Assembly (NCBI GenBank): GCA_002422545.1
Contig: DIWF01000030.1
Location: 47,806-79,542, forward strand
Direction: 5' to 3'
Source: Firmicutes bacterium UBA6113
GTDB taxonomy: Bacteria > Bacillota > Clostridia > Tissierellales > Sedimentibacteraceae
DNA length: 31,737 bases
Shown piece after piece: positions 13,728-22,554 of the stretch. Below the pieces are notes generated by a model. The model was not told the origin of the DNA, made no database searches, and saw nothing but the letters and a program-made list of their open reading frames with translations. Position numbers and translations under genes: made by a program. Each line of letters starts with the position of its first letter. Positions within the stretch are counted from its first letter, which is position 1.

Positions 13728-15113
13728 ATGTATAATTTGGTTGAAAAAAATATACTTGAAAAAGAGCTTATCAAAGCCGGGGACAATGTTCTTATTGGTT
13801 TGTCCGGCGGTCCGGATTCAGTTTTTTTATTTCACAACTTAAGAAAGTTAAAGGAAAGCTTAAGTTTTAATTTGTATGCTTCACATATAAACCATATGTA
13901 CAGGGGCAAGGACGCACAGCATGATGAAGATTTTGTTCGTTCTCTTTGTGAAGAATATGGTGTAAGGATTTTTGTAAAAAGAAAAAATGCGACGGAATAT
14001 GCCCAGGAGCTTAAAGTTACTGAAGAGGAAGCCGGAAGAATACTCAGGTACAACTTTTTCAGGGAAAACTTAAATGAAGTTGGTGGAGGCATAATAGCTG
14101 TTGCCCACAATCTCAACGATCAGGCTGAAACTGTCCTTCAGAGAATCATCAGAGGAAGCGGAATAGACGGTTTGAGCGCCATGTCCTTTGTGAAGGACGA
14201 TTTGATAAGACCAATGCTTAATGTTCAAAGATCTGAAATAGAAAAATACCTACGCGACAATAATTTTGAATTCTGTATTGACATAACAAATACTCAGGCA
14301 ATTTATGGCAGAAACAAAATCAGGCTCAATTTAATTCCATATCTTGAGGAAAATTTTAATCCCAATATTCAAAACTCTTTGTTCAGAATGTCAGAAACAA
14401 TGGAAAGAGACAAAAAAATCATAGATAAATATGTTGAGATTAAATTTTGTGAAGCTTTGACCACTGCAGGCAAAAACAAAATTGTTTTAAATTTGCGGAA
14501 ATTAAAGGAGATGGATGAAGGCGAAGCAGGAAGAGTTATACGAAAATCCATCGAGCAGCTCAAGGGCAACACTGTCAATGTTGAAATGAAACATATAGAT
14601 TATGCTATAGATTTCATTAAAACAGGCTCCACAGGCAAAAAAATTAACTTGTCCGAGGGCTTTACAATTGAAATCAGCTATGATAATTTTATAGTCAATA
14701 AAATTGTTGAAAATATTCCGGAGTTTAAATATAACATAGAGCTTGAAAAGCCGTTGTTTATTCCAGAAGTAGGCAAATCTTTGCTTTGCAGGGTAAAAGA
14801 TAATTCCGAAGTTGACATAAGGGACTTAAAGAGCATTAATCTGGATTATGATAACATAAAGGGGAAGCTCACTGTAAGAAACAGAAGGACAGGGGATTCA
14901 ATGGTTCCAATCGGAAATACCTGGAACAAGAAAATTAAGGATATTTTTATAGATTTGAAAATTCCTGCAGAAGAAAGAGACAGTAAACTGATAATTGCAG
15001 ATGATGAAAATATATTATGGCTTGAGGACTTCAGAATCCACAACAGTTATAGAGTGTCATCTTCAACAAAAAAAATATTAAACATTACCATAGGGAGGAG
15101 CACTAATGAATAA
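13728..15113 (+). CDS. tilS: tRNA(Ile)-lysidine synthase TilS
   Basis: A 461-aa cytoplasmic enzyme that converts C34 of the minor tRNA-Ile (CAU anticodon) to lysidine, using ATP and lysine, so that it reads AUA. The PP-loop is S26-G-G-P-D-S31. It is followed by ASHINHMYRG and GRNKIRLNLIP, which match the N-terminal catalytic domain. The C-terminal TilS domain follows, with LTVRNRRTGDSMVPIG and KKIKDIFIDLKIPAEERD near 385-430. AGAGGAA precedes the start. The gene overlaps hpt by 8 bases, as the pair is usually coupled in Firmicutes. Confidence 0.95.
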   Translation: MYNLVEKNILEKELIKAGDNVLIGLSGGPDSVFLFHNLRKLKESLSFNLYASHINHMYRGKDAQHDEDFVRSLCEEYGVRIFVKRKNATEYAQELKVTEEEAGRILRYNFFRENLNEVGGGIIAVAHNLNDQAETVLQRIIRGSGIDGLSAMSFVKDDLIRPMLNVQRSEIEKYLRDNNFEFCIDITNTQAIYGRNKIRLNLIPYLEENFNPNIQNSLFRMSETMERDKKIIDKYVEIKFCEALTTAGKNKIVLNLRKLKEMDEGEAGRVIRKSIEQLKGNTVNVEMKHIDYAIDFIKTGSTGKKINLSEGFTIEISYDNFIVNKIVENIPEFKYNIELEKPLFIPEVGKSLLCRVKDNSEVDIRDLKSINLDYDNIKGKLTVRNRRTGDSMVPIGNTWNKKIKDIFIDLKIPAEERDSKLIIADDENILWLEDFRIHNSYRVSSSTKKILNITIGRSTNE

Positions 15114-15645
15114 GGATATTAAAAAAATACTAATTGCGGAGGACGAACTTCAGGCTAAGGTTAAAGAGCTTGGAGCTAAAATTACGGAAGATTACCAAGG
15201 CAAGGATTTGCTTTTGGTTTGCGTTTTAAAGGGAGCTGTGCTATTTGTAAGTGATTTGATGAAAAGAATAGATTTGCCTCTTGAAATTGATTTCATGGCA
15301 ATTTCAAGTTATGGTTCAAACACACAGTCTTCAGGAGTAGTAAGAATTTTAAAAGATTTAAATCAGTCTATTGAAGGAAGAAATGTGTTGATAGTAGAGG
15401 ACATAATAGATTCGGGTCTCACATTGTCCTACCTTGCTGAAAATTTAAGAGCTAGAGGTCCTGAGTCAGTTGAAATATGCACAATACTCGACAAACCGGA
15501 CAGAAGAACAACATTTCTTGATATAAAGTATACAGGATTCCAGGTTCCTGACGAGTTTGTGGTAGGATATGGTTTGGATTATGCTGAAAAATATAGAAAT
15601 TTGCCATATATAGCAGTATTGAAAGAAGAAGTTTACACAAAATAA
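15106..15645 (+). CDS. hpt: Hypoxanthine phosphoribosyltransferase
   Basis: A 179-aa purine salvage enzyme that joins hypoxanthine or guanine to PRPP. The PRPP-binding loop VLIVEDIIDSGLTLSYL lies near 97-113, LVCVLKGAVLFVSDL near 36-50, and DKPDRR near 129-134. Length is normal. The start ATG lies inside the end of tilS behind GGGAGGAG. The position tilS-hpt-ftsH is the common Firmicute order. Confidence 0.95.
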   Translation: MNKDIKKILIAEDELQAKVKELGAKITEDYQGKDLLLVCVLKGAVLFVSDLMKRIDLPLEIDFMAISSYGSNTQSSGVVRILKDLNQSIEGRNVLIVEDIIDSGLTLSYLAENLRARGPESVEICTILDKPDRRTTFLDIKYTGFQVPDEFVVGYGLDYAEKYRNLPYIAVLKEEVYTK

Positions 15646-15703
15646 ACTGTTATTATAATAGAATTTAATAAAATTATAAAAATGACAACTTTTACTAAAA
15701 TAA

Positions 15704-15732
15704 TTGTAAAGTAAAAACATATATGATACAAT
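15704..15732 (+). promoter_or_regulatory. Sigma-A promoter of ftsH
   Basis: -35 TTGTAA (15704-15709), a 17-bp spacer, and -10 TACAAT (15727-15732) with an upstream TG (extended -10). Confidence 0.65.
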
Positions 15733-15772
15733 TTTATCATCAGATAGTCTTAAGACAAATAGGAGGCTTTAA

Positions 15773-17596
15773 TTGAAAGGATTTATGAGAAGCATCGCAA
15801 TGTATATACTTATCTTTGTTGTAATAATAATGTTGGTGCAGAGCATGGTTGAACCGGCAGCAGAAGAACAAAGCATAAGCTACAGCGAGCTTATAATTCA
15901 AATACAAAATGACAATATAAAATCACTTTCCTTCACTGAAAGCGAAGTAAACGGGGTTTTCAAGGATGACTCTAAATTTACTTCTTATGTTCCAACCGTG
16001 TTCTTGTTTTCTTCAAGCTTTTACGACAAGTACCTTGCTGAAAAGGTTGAAACAGGCGAAATAACAATTGAAGGGGAGCCAATACCGGCTACACCTCTGT
16101 GGGTTCAGGCACTTCCAACTATAGGAATGCTGGTTCTTCTGGGAGTTTTGTGGTATGTGTTTATGAAACAGTCACAGGGCGGCGGAACAGGCAAGGCCAT
16201 GTCCTTTGGCAAGAGCAGAGCCAAGATGGTCAAGGAAGATGATCCAAACAAAAAAATTACTTTTGCCGATGTTGCAGGTTTGGATGAAGAAAAGGAAGAA
16301 CTAAGCGAAATAGTTGACTTTCTTAAAAATCCGGCTAAGTTTGTGAGACTTGGAGCCCGTATACCAAAAGGAGTTCTTTTGGTTGGACCTCCTGGAACAG
16401 GAAAGACTTATCTTTCAAAATCCGTATCAGGAGAAGCAGGAGTTCCGTTTTTCAGCATAAGCGGTTCCGACTTCGTTGAAATGTTTGTAGGCGTGGGAGC
16501 CTCAAGAGTTAGAGATTTATTTGACCAGGCAAAGAAAAATGCTCCATGCATCATATTCATAGATGAAATTGACGCTGTTGGCAGAAGAAGAGGTGCAGGT
16601 CTTGGGGGTGGCAATGATGAAAGAGAACAGACATTGAACCAGTTGTTGGTTGAAATGGACGGTTTCTCAGGTAATGAAGGAATAATCATCATAGCTGCAA
16701 CAAACAGACCGGATATTCTTGACCCGGCACTCATGAGACCAGGCAGATTTGACAGACAGGTTCACGTGGGTCTTCCGGACGTAAAGGCTAGAGAACTGAT
16801 ACTGAAAGTACATGTAAGAAAAAAACCATTGTCAGACGATGTTGATTTGGAAGTCGTCGCAAAGAGAACTCCGGGATTCACTCCGGCAGATCTGGAAAAT
16901 GCAATGAATGAAGCAGCCCTTTTGACTGCAAGGCACAACAAGACTCTCATCACAATGGATGTTATAGAAGAAGCAATAACAAAAGTAATTGCAGGACCTG
17001 AAAAGAGAAGCAAAGTAATAAACGAAAACGAGAAGAAGCTCACTGCATATCATGAAGCAGGTCATGCAGTTGTTGCAAGACTTTCTTCAAACAAAGATCC
17101 TGTTCACATGATTACCATAATACCAAGAGGCGGTGCCGGAGGATTTACAATGTATCTTCCTGAGGAAGACCGTTCCTATGCTTCTAAAATGGAAATGGAA
17201 GAAAACATAGTGAGACTTCTTGGAGGAAGAGTTGCAGAAAAACTTGTCCTAAATGATATTTCAACAGGGGCTTCAAACGATATTGAAAGGGCAACCAAAA
17301 TTGCAAGGGCAATGGTTACTACCTACGGCATGAGTGACGAGCTTGGACCTATGGCTTACGGAACTAATGACGACGAAGTGTTCCTTGGAAGAGATTTCAA
17401 TAAAATTAGAAACTATTCAGAAGAAGTTGCTGCAAAGATAGACAAGGAAATGAGAAGAATCATTGACAACGCATATCATAAGACAGAAACACTTTTAAGC
17501 GAAAACATGGAAAAGCTTGAGCGCGTTGCACAAGCTCTCCTTGAAAAGGAAACTATATCCGGAAAAGAATTTGAAATGCTTTTTGAAGAAGCGTAA
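15773..17596 (+). CDS. ftsH: ATP-dependent zinc metalloprotease FtsH
   Basis: A 607-aa membrane-anchored AAA+ protease that degrades misfolded membrane and regulatory proteins. Membrane helices lie at about 5-23 and 112-131, with the extracytoplasmic part between them. The Walker A loop is G205-PPGTGKT, Walker B is CIIFIDEIDAVG, and the second region of homology is ATNRPDILDPALMRPGRFDR. The zinc site is H427-E-A-G-H431. The protein starts at TTG 15773, six bases after a strong AGGAGG, with no better start nearby. It ends just before a TGTAGGGG repeat and a bidirectional terminator. Confidence 0.97.
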   Translation: MKGFMRSIAMYILIFVVIIMLVQSMVEPAAEEQSISYSELIIQIQNDNIKSLSFTESEVNGVFKDDSKFTSYVPTVFLFSSSFYDKYLAEKVETGEITIEGEPIPATPLWVQALPTIGMLVLLGVLWYVFMKQSQGGGTGKAMSFGKSRAKMVKEDDPNKKITFADVAGLDEEKEELSEIVDFLKNPAKFVRLGARIPKGVLLVGPPGTGKTYLSKSVSGEAGVPFFSISGSDFVEMFVGVGASRVRDLFDQAKKNAPCIIFIDEIDAVGRRRGAGLGGGNDEREQTLNQLLVEMDGFSGNEGIIIIAATNRPDILDPALMRPGRFDRQVHVGLPDVKARELILKVHVRKKPLSDDVDLEVVAKRTPGFTPADLENAMNEAALLTARHNKTLITMDVIEEAITKVIAGPEKRSKVINENEKKLTAYHEAGHAVVARLSSNKDPVHMITIIPRGGAGGFTMYLPEEDRSYASKMEMEENIVRLLGGRVAEKLVLNDISTGASNDIERATKIARAMVTTYGMSDELGPMAYGTNDDEVFLGRDFNKIRNYSEEVAAKIDKEMRRIIDNAYHKTETLLSENMEKLERVAQALLEKETISGKEFEMLFEEA

Positions 17597-17607
17597 AAAT
17601 ACCAATG

Positions 17608-17634
17608 TGTAGGGGAGGACCTCGTGTCCTCCCG
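17608..17634 (+). repeat. TGTAGGGG palindromic repeat, copy 5
   Basis: TGTAGGGG, arms GGGAGGAC / GTCCTCCC, loop CTCGT, 12 bp after the ftsH stop. The same arm type as copy 4. A short TTAAGGATTAAGAATTAG tract follows at 17637-17652. Confidence 0.8.
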
Positions 17635-17659
17635 CTTAAGGATTAAGAATTAGATTGAA

Positions 17660-17690
17660 TGAAGGGATGGCTCAGCCATCCCTTCATTTT
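17660..17690. terminator. Bidirectional terminator between ftsH and the sigma-54 activator
   Basis: TGAAGGGATGGCT / AGCCATCCCTTCA, a perfect 13-bp inverted repeat followed by TTTT. The stop codon of the minus-strand regulator (17684-17686) lies within its right arm. Confidence 0.85.
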
Positions 17691-19615
17691 ATATTCTTCA
17701 ACTTCTTCCAAAGGGTTGTTCTGCTTATGTTAAGTGCCTGACTTACCATAGCTCTGTTGCTGCTGTATTTGTCCATATACCAACTGATAATTTCCTGCTC
17801 CATAGAATTAAGAGATCCAGCACTTAATTTTAAAACGTTTTCATTGTCATTTCTTATTTCAGGAGAACAATGATGTTTGGAAGAAAGTTTTATTTCACTT
17901 TTTTTAATATCCTCAGCTGTAAGCACTTGGCTGTTTGAAAGTATTACAATTCGCATCAAATAATTCATAAGTTCACGGACATTTCCATTCCAGTCATGGC
18001 ATTGAAATGCTGATATAAAATCAACGCTGCAGGATACAATATTTTTGCTGTACTGAGCGTTATAAAAAGTTAAATAATGATGAATCAACAAAGGTATGTC
18101 TTCAATTCGCTGCCTTAAGGGAGGTATTGAAATATTAAGAACATTAAGCCTGTAGTACAAATCGTGTCTGAATGTACCCTTATCAACTGCTTCAAGCAAA
18201 TCGGCATTTGTAGCTGCAATAATTCTTATGTTTATAGGTATCATTTTTGTACCGCCTATCCTTAGAACCTGTCTTTCCTGCAGCACTCTTAAAAGCTGAA
18301 CTTGAATGTTAAGGGGTAGTAGTCCGAGTTCATCAAGAAATAAGGTTCCGTTGTGAGCTAGTTCAAAATATCCGGGCTTTCCTCCAACCTTAGCGCCTGT
18401 AAACGCTCCTTCCTCATAACCGAAAAGTTCGCTTTCAATTAAATTCTGCGAAAGTGCGGCACAATTTATTGCAACAAAGGGCTGTCCTTGCCTGCTTGAT
18501 GCATTGTGAATGCTTTGGGCGAACATTTCCTTTCCGGTTCCGCTCTCTCCTATTATTAGTATTGTGCTGTCAGTTTGAGCATAACTTATTGCATTGTCAA
18601 TGCATTCCTTCATTTTTGATGAGATGGTTGTATCTTCTAAGTCCTTGAAAGTTGCATTTGCATTCATGCCTTTTTTCATGTTTTGTCTTCGCACATTGTG
18701 ATCCAAGTACGATATATATGAACTTTTCTGAAAACTGATTACAGTACCGATGTAGAATTCTTTGGCAAATATTGGTGTAGATCTCATGAGTATTTTGTTT
18801 CCTGAAAATTCAATCTCTTTTCCTGTCTCATGATTTTTGCTGTTTATTATTTCAATGAAATCGTAATTTTTAATAAAATTATTAACCGTCTGCCCTATTA
18901 TATCTTGATCTGAGTTGATATTGAGCAGTTTTTTTCCAATGCTGTTTATGAGCGTTACTACGTTGTGTTCGTCCAGATACAATACACCATCCGGCATTTC
19001 ATTTATGAATGTCCTTAGTTGGTTTTCGTGCCTGTATTGTCTTTCCTCTGCATATCTAATCAACAACGCCCTGGATAATATTTCCTTCATCGAGTAATTG
19101 CTGGTGCTGTACATAACGAAAGGAATTCCAAGTTTGCTGCATAGAATTTGAATATGGCCATACCCGCATATAACAACCTGCTTTTTGTCTGAATACGCTT
19201 GATAAACGCATTGCTCTATATCATAAATATTGTTGTAATGATATTCGGTTAAATCTATGTTAAGTATATCTTTTAGGTTTGAAAAATCCTCGGTAAAGAA
19301 ATTATCATAATGAATAAATGCAATATTTTTAGATATTTTCATAGCCTCTATAATGGAAGTTATTATGTCAAAAGGAGTTGCCTGAGCTTCCAAAACCGGT
19401 ATATCTGTGCTTCTTTTAATCATTTTTGCTGTTATACCTCTGCTGATGATTACAGAAATATTATATTTCATGGAAAGGCTGTTAACCTGTTCAACAGCTT
19501 CATCGAAAGCCTCTTCTATCAATATGTAATCGTCAAATGCAACTTCTTTAGTTGTATTTCTAACCATTTCGGTGAAATTATTGTTAGGTGAAGTAATAAT
19601 AAATTTCGGTATCAA
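17684..19615 (-). CDS. PrpR-N/PAS sigma-54-dependent transcriptional activator
   Basis: A 643-aa enhancer-binding protein. Residues 1-190 form a PrpR-type sensor domain with VIISRGITAKMIKR and PVLEAQATPFDI. A PAS domain is at about 205-310 and a sigma-54 AAA+ domain at about 330-570. The AAA+ domain has Walker A G356-ESGTGKE, the sigma-54 contact loop GAFTGA at 403-408, and Walker B GTLFLDELG. A Fis-type helix-turn-helix closes the protein (600-643, NRAMVSQALNISRTTLWKKL). It starts at TTG 19615, eight bases from AAGGAG. It is divergent from an M20 peptidase/deacylase operon that has a consensus sigma-54 promoter, which it very likely activates. The ligand is unknown. PrpR-N domains sense small organic molecules. 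Confidence 0.93.
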   Translation of the reverse strand: MIPKFIITSPNNNFTEMVRNTTKEVAFDDYILIEEAFDEAVEQVNSLSMKYNISVIISRGITAKMIKRSTDIPVLEAQATPFDIITSIIEAMKISKNIAFIHYDNFFTEDFSNLKDILNIDLTEYHYNNIYDIEQCVYQAYSDKKQVVICGYGHIQILCSKLGIPFVMYSTSNYSMKEILSRALLIRYAEERQYRHENQLRTFINEMPDGVLYLDEHNVVTLINSIGKKLLNINSDQDIIGQTVNNFIKNYDFIEIINSKNHETGKEIEFSGNKILMRSTPIFAKEFYIGTVISFQKSSYISYLDHNVRRQNMKKGMNANATFKDLEDTTISSKMKECIDNAISYAQTDSTILIIGESGTGKEMFAQSIHNASSRQGQPFVAINCAALSQNLIESELFGYEEGAFTGAKVGGKPGYFELAHNGTLFLDELGLLPLNIQVQLLRVLQERQVLRIGGTKMIPINIRIIAATNADLLEAVDKGTFRHDLYYRLNVLNISIPPLRQRIEDIPLLIHHYLTFYNAQYSKNIVSCSVDFISAFQCHDWNGNVRELMNYLMRIVILSNSQVLTAEDIKKSEIKLSSKHHCSPEIRNDNENVLKLSAGSLNSMEQEIISWYMDKYSSNRAMVSQALNISRTTLWKKLKNIK

Positions 19616-19655
19616 TTAATGGACTCCTTCTTTAACACGTTTATTTTATTAACGC

Positions 19656-19696
19656 ATGTTCACTATTTAAACATTTTAAATTTAAAAAGTGAACAT
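19656..19696. promoter_or_regulatory. Candidate upstream activator site
   Basis: ATGTTCACT (19656-19664) and AGTGAACAT (19688-19696) are perfect 9-bp inverted arms with centres 32 bp apart. They lie about 75-115 bp before the expected start of the sigma-54 transcript, the usual place for an activator. They also lie just upstream of the regulator's own gene. Confidence 0.6.
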
Positions 19697-19743
19697 ATGC
19701 TGAAAGAATATAACAGAAATACATAAAATTCAGTATATTTAGA

Positions 19744-19760
19744 TTGGCATAAAAATTGCT
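19744..19760 (+). promoter_or_regulatory. Sigma-54 (-24/-12) promoter
   Basis: TTGGCATAAAAATTGCT. GG at 19746-19747 and GC at 19758-19759 are separated by exactly 10 bp, and all core positions of TGGCAY-N5-TTGCW fit. Transcription should start near 19771, leaving a leader of about 120 nt. Confidence 0.88.
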
Positions 19761-19844
19761 AAATATTACTTTGTACATACATTATATATTTTTTGTGAAA
19801 TTATGTAAATAACAAATAAGATATGTTAATTTTGAAAGTTGACT

Positions 19845-19866
19845 TTCGGTCAAAAATGTTCGGTCA
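19845..19866 (+). repeat. TTCGGTCA direct repeat in the leader
   Basis: TTCGGTCA occurs at 19845-19852 and 19859-19866, 14 bp apart. GAAAGT-TG-ACTTTC, a small palindrome, overlaps the first at 19834-19847. It lies downstream of the sigma-54 start site, so it could be a repressor site or part of an RNA structure. Confidence 0.45.
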
Positions 19867-19894
19867 TCATTAAGCTTTGCTAATGGAGGTTAGT

Positions 19895-21082
19895 ATGAAA
19901 ACAGATAATCATGATAAGAAGTTAAGTGAAGTTACAAGACTTACTCAAGAACTAATAAGGATACCCAGCCACAAATATGAAGAAAACAGGGAATCCAATG
20001 TGGCAGAATACATTTACAATTATTGCAGTGAAAATGGACTTGATGTAGAGTTTCAGAATGTTGAAGGAAAAAGAAGAAACGTAATAGCAAGACTTAGAGG
20101 AAGTGGTACCGGAAAAAACTTGATTTTTAATGGACATACAGATACTGTTCCTCCATATGAAATGACTGTAGAGCCTTTTGGAGCATACATAGAAAACGGA
20201 TATGTTCTTGGAAGAGGAGCCAATGATATGAAGGGTGCATTGGCATGCATGATTACTGCAATGCTTAACATTAAAAATAAAGGCAAGAAGTTGGGAGGAG
20301 ACATAATTCTTACTGCTGTTGTGGGAGAGGAAGAAAAAAGCGATGGTACGGAATTTGTAGTGAAAAGCGGTATAAAAGCTGACGGTGCCATAGTGGGAGA
20401 ACCTTCAAACTATGGCTACGCTTTGGGGCACAGAGGGCTTGAATGGCTTGAAATAAGAATTGAAGGAAAAGTTGCTCACGGAGGAATTCCAGAGCAAGGC
20501 ATTAATGCTATTTCCAAGGCTGCAAAGTTAATTAGAAAAATTGAAGATGAACTTATGCCGAAAATAAAACTAAGGCAGAATGAATGGATGGGGCCATCAG
20601 TAATGAACTTTGGACTTATAAATGGAGGAACCCAGCCTAGTTCTGTTGCAGACAGCTGTATTATTCAAATAGACAGAAGGTATCTTCCAGATGAAAATGT
20701 TGAAAGTGTAATAAAGGAGTATCAGGATATTATTGACTTGCTCAAAGCAGAGGATTCTGAATTCAAGGCAGAAATAATAAGGATGGAATCAAACATGATG
20801 GAAGAATTTGACCATGCACCTCTGATTGCTCAGCCTAATTCCCATATAGCATTAATAGTATACAATGTTTTAAAAGAATTTAACGGCTGTGAACCTAACA
20901 TAGAAAAAAGAAGAGGATGGACTGATGCAGGCGTACTTTCAACATATGGCAAAATTCCGACAGTTGTTACAGGTCCCGGAGATCTAAAATATTCCCATGG
21001 AAAGGATGAAAAGATACCTGTGAAAGACCTTGAAAATTATGTTGAAATATATACACGGATTGCAGAAGAGTTTTGTCAGTAA
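19895..21082 (+). CDS. M20 family metallopeptidase (ArgE/DapE/ACY1-type deacylase)
   Basis: A 395-aa, probably di-zinc, cytoplasmic hydrolase of the M20 family, which cleaves N-acyl-amino acids or short peptides. Metal and catalytic residues are visible: H81 and D83 (GHTDTVP), D111 (GANDMKG), E145-E146 (GEEEKSD) and E169 (GEPSNYG). HRGLEWLEI and VAHGG mark the dimerisation domain. The start is ATG 19895, with TGGAGG. A longer frame from 19877 includes that site. It is the first gene of the sigma-54 operon. Next to an N-acyl-D-amino-acid deacylase, it fits catabolism of acylated amino acids or peptides (inference). Exact specificity is open. Confidence 0.9.
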   Translation: MKTDNHDKKLSEVTRLTQELIRIPSHKYEENRESNVAEYIYNYCSENGLDVEFQNVEGKRRNVIARLRGSGTGKNLIFNGHTDTVPPYEMTVEPFGAYIENGYVLGRGANDMKGALACMITAMLNIKNKGKKLGGDIILTAVVGEEEKSDGTEFVVKSGIKADGAIVGEPSNYGYALGHRGLEWLEIRIEGKVAHGGIPEQGINAISKAAKLIRKIEDELMPKIKLRQNEWMGPSVMNFGLINGGTQPSSVADSCIIQIDRRYLPDENVESVIKEYQDIIDLLKAEDSEFKAEIIRMESNMMEEFDHAPLIAQPNSHIALIVYNVLKEFNGCEPNIEKRRGWTDAGVLSTYGKIPTVVTGPGDLKYSHGKDEKIPVKDLENYVEIYTRIAEEFCQ

Positions 21083-21110
21083 TTAAAAATATTACTTAAA
21101 AGGAGAAGCA

Positions 21111-22478
21111 ATGCTTGATTTAAAGATAGTTAACGGAAAAATAATCGATGTTGAAAACAGGAAAATAACAGAAGGCGATTTGGGGATAAAAGACGGAGCG
21201 ATAACCCATCTGGGTCAGGTACCGGTACAGTCAAGAAAAGTCATAGATGCTGAAGGTCATTATGTTTCACCTGGTTTTATAGATATACACATGCATGAAG
21301 AAGATTTTACACTTACTAAAAAGCAAGAATATGATATTTCTGAAACAATGCTGAATATGGGTGTTACAACATGTGTTGCGGGAAATTGCGGAAACAATAG
21401 ACAAAGCATTGAGGAACTCAGTGAATTTATTGAAGAAAAGGGAAATCCGGTAAACTATATGTCTTATATAGGCCACAATTATTTAAGAAACCAAGTTGGG
21501 AGCATAGATATTTATAAAAGATCAACTAGCGAGCAGATTAGGAAAATGCAATCAATGACAGCTGAAGCAATAGATTTTGGAGCTGTAGGAGTTTCTTATG
21601 GATTGGAATATTGTCCGGGAATTGATTTAGAAGAGGCAATAGAAATTACTAAACAGATAATAGGAAGAAATGATCTCCTGCTTTCGGCCCACTATAGGAA
21701 AGATGCTGTGAACGCACTTGATTCTATAAATGAAATGGCAGAGATTGCTAAGGAGACAAAAATCCCTTTTCAAATTTCTCACCTGTCAAGTTGCAGTGCT
21801 TTTGGCAATATGAAAGAAGCATTGAAACTTATAGAGAACATAACATTTAACGGCATAGATTTGTCCGTTGACGCATACCCTTATGCTGCATTTAGTACTT
21901 TTATTGGTTCAGCTGTATTTGACGAAGGATGCTTTGAATCGTGGAACAAGAGTTATGATTCGATTATGCTCACGGAAGAGCCCTTTAAAGGAATGTACTG
22001 CAACAGGGAAATATTTGAAAAGGCCAGGAAGGAATATCCTCAAATGCTTGCTGTAGCAAATGTAATGAATGAAGATGAAATAGTTGAAGCGTTAAATCAT
22101 CCGATGGTTATGATAGCAAGCGACGGTATTTACAGAAATCATTCCGGGCACCCGAGAGGAGCAGGAACATTTCCCAGGGTGATAGGACATTATGTTAGAG
22201 AAAAAAAGTCAATGGAATTTTTTGATGCAATTAACAAAATGACACTGATGCCTGCAAAACGATTGAATCTGAAAAGAAAAGGTATTCTTAAGGAAGGCTT
22301 TGATGCTGACATTACAATATTTGATTACGACAGGATAATTGACAAAGCCACTTTTCAGGATCCTCAACTTAGGCCAGAAGGAATTAAATATGTAATTTTA
22401 GGCGGTAAAATTGCAATAAGTAATGGAAAGATTATAAACAATACGCTTGGAAGATTCTATAAGCGTGGTGAAGCTTAA
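21111..22478 (+). CDS. N-acyl-D-amino-acid deacylase-like amidohydrolase
   Basis: A 455-aa amidohydrolase-superfamily enzyme. The metal pair H60-x-H62 lies in GFIDIHMHEEDF, C93 in AGNCGNN corresponds to the metal-bridging cysteine of D-aminoacylase, and ASDGIYRNHSGHPRGAG near 345-361 holds the catalytic aspartate and the substrate-binding region. The closing ADITIFDYDRI and GGKIAI segments belong to the C-terminal beta-sandwich. The family releases D-amino acids from N-acyl forms. It is the second gene, 28 bp after the peptidase, with AAAAGGAG. Together with the transporter it suggests uptake and hydrolysis of acylated D-amino acids or peptides. Confidence 0.88.
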   Translation: MLDLKIVNGKIIDVENRKITEGDLGIKDGAITHLGQVPVQSRKVIDAEGHYVSPGFIDIHMHEEDFTLTKKQEYDISETMLNMGVTTCVAGNCGNNRQSIEELSEFIEEKGNPVNYMSYIGHNYLRNQVGSIDIYKRSTSEQIRKMQSMTAEAIDFGAVGVSYGLEYCPGIDLEEAIEITKQIIGRNDLLLSAHYRKDAVNALDSINEMAEIAKETKIPFQISHLSSCSAFGNMKEALKLIENITFNGIDLSVDAYPYAAFSTFIGSAVFDEGCFESWNKSYDSIMLTEEPFKGMYCNREIFEKARKEYPQMLAVANVMNEDEIVEALNHPMVMIASDGIYRNHSGHPRGAGTFPRVIGHYVREKKSMEFFDAINKMTLMPAKRLNLKRKGILKEGFDADITIFDYDRIIDKATFQDPQLRPEGIKYVILGGKIAISNGKIINNTLGRFYKRGEA

Positions 22479-22554
22479 GTTATAATTTATTGTGTATTAA
22501 TGATTAATAAACAATAGTTTATTGATTTTTAATAAAAAAACTGAGGAGGCTTTT

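Noticed and set aside
1..17634. CRISPR array from the TGTAGGGG repeats
   Set aside because: Copies are kilobases apart in both orientations, with no regular spacers and no cas genes.
22506..22523. Terminator between the deacylase and transporter genes
   Set aside because: The stem AATAAAC/GTTTATT is pure AT and short. It is unlikely to stop transcription inside the operon.
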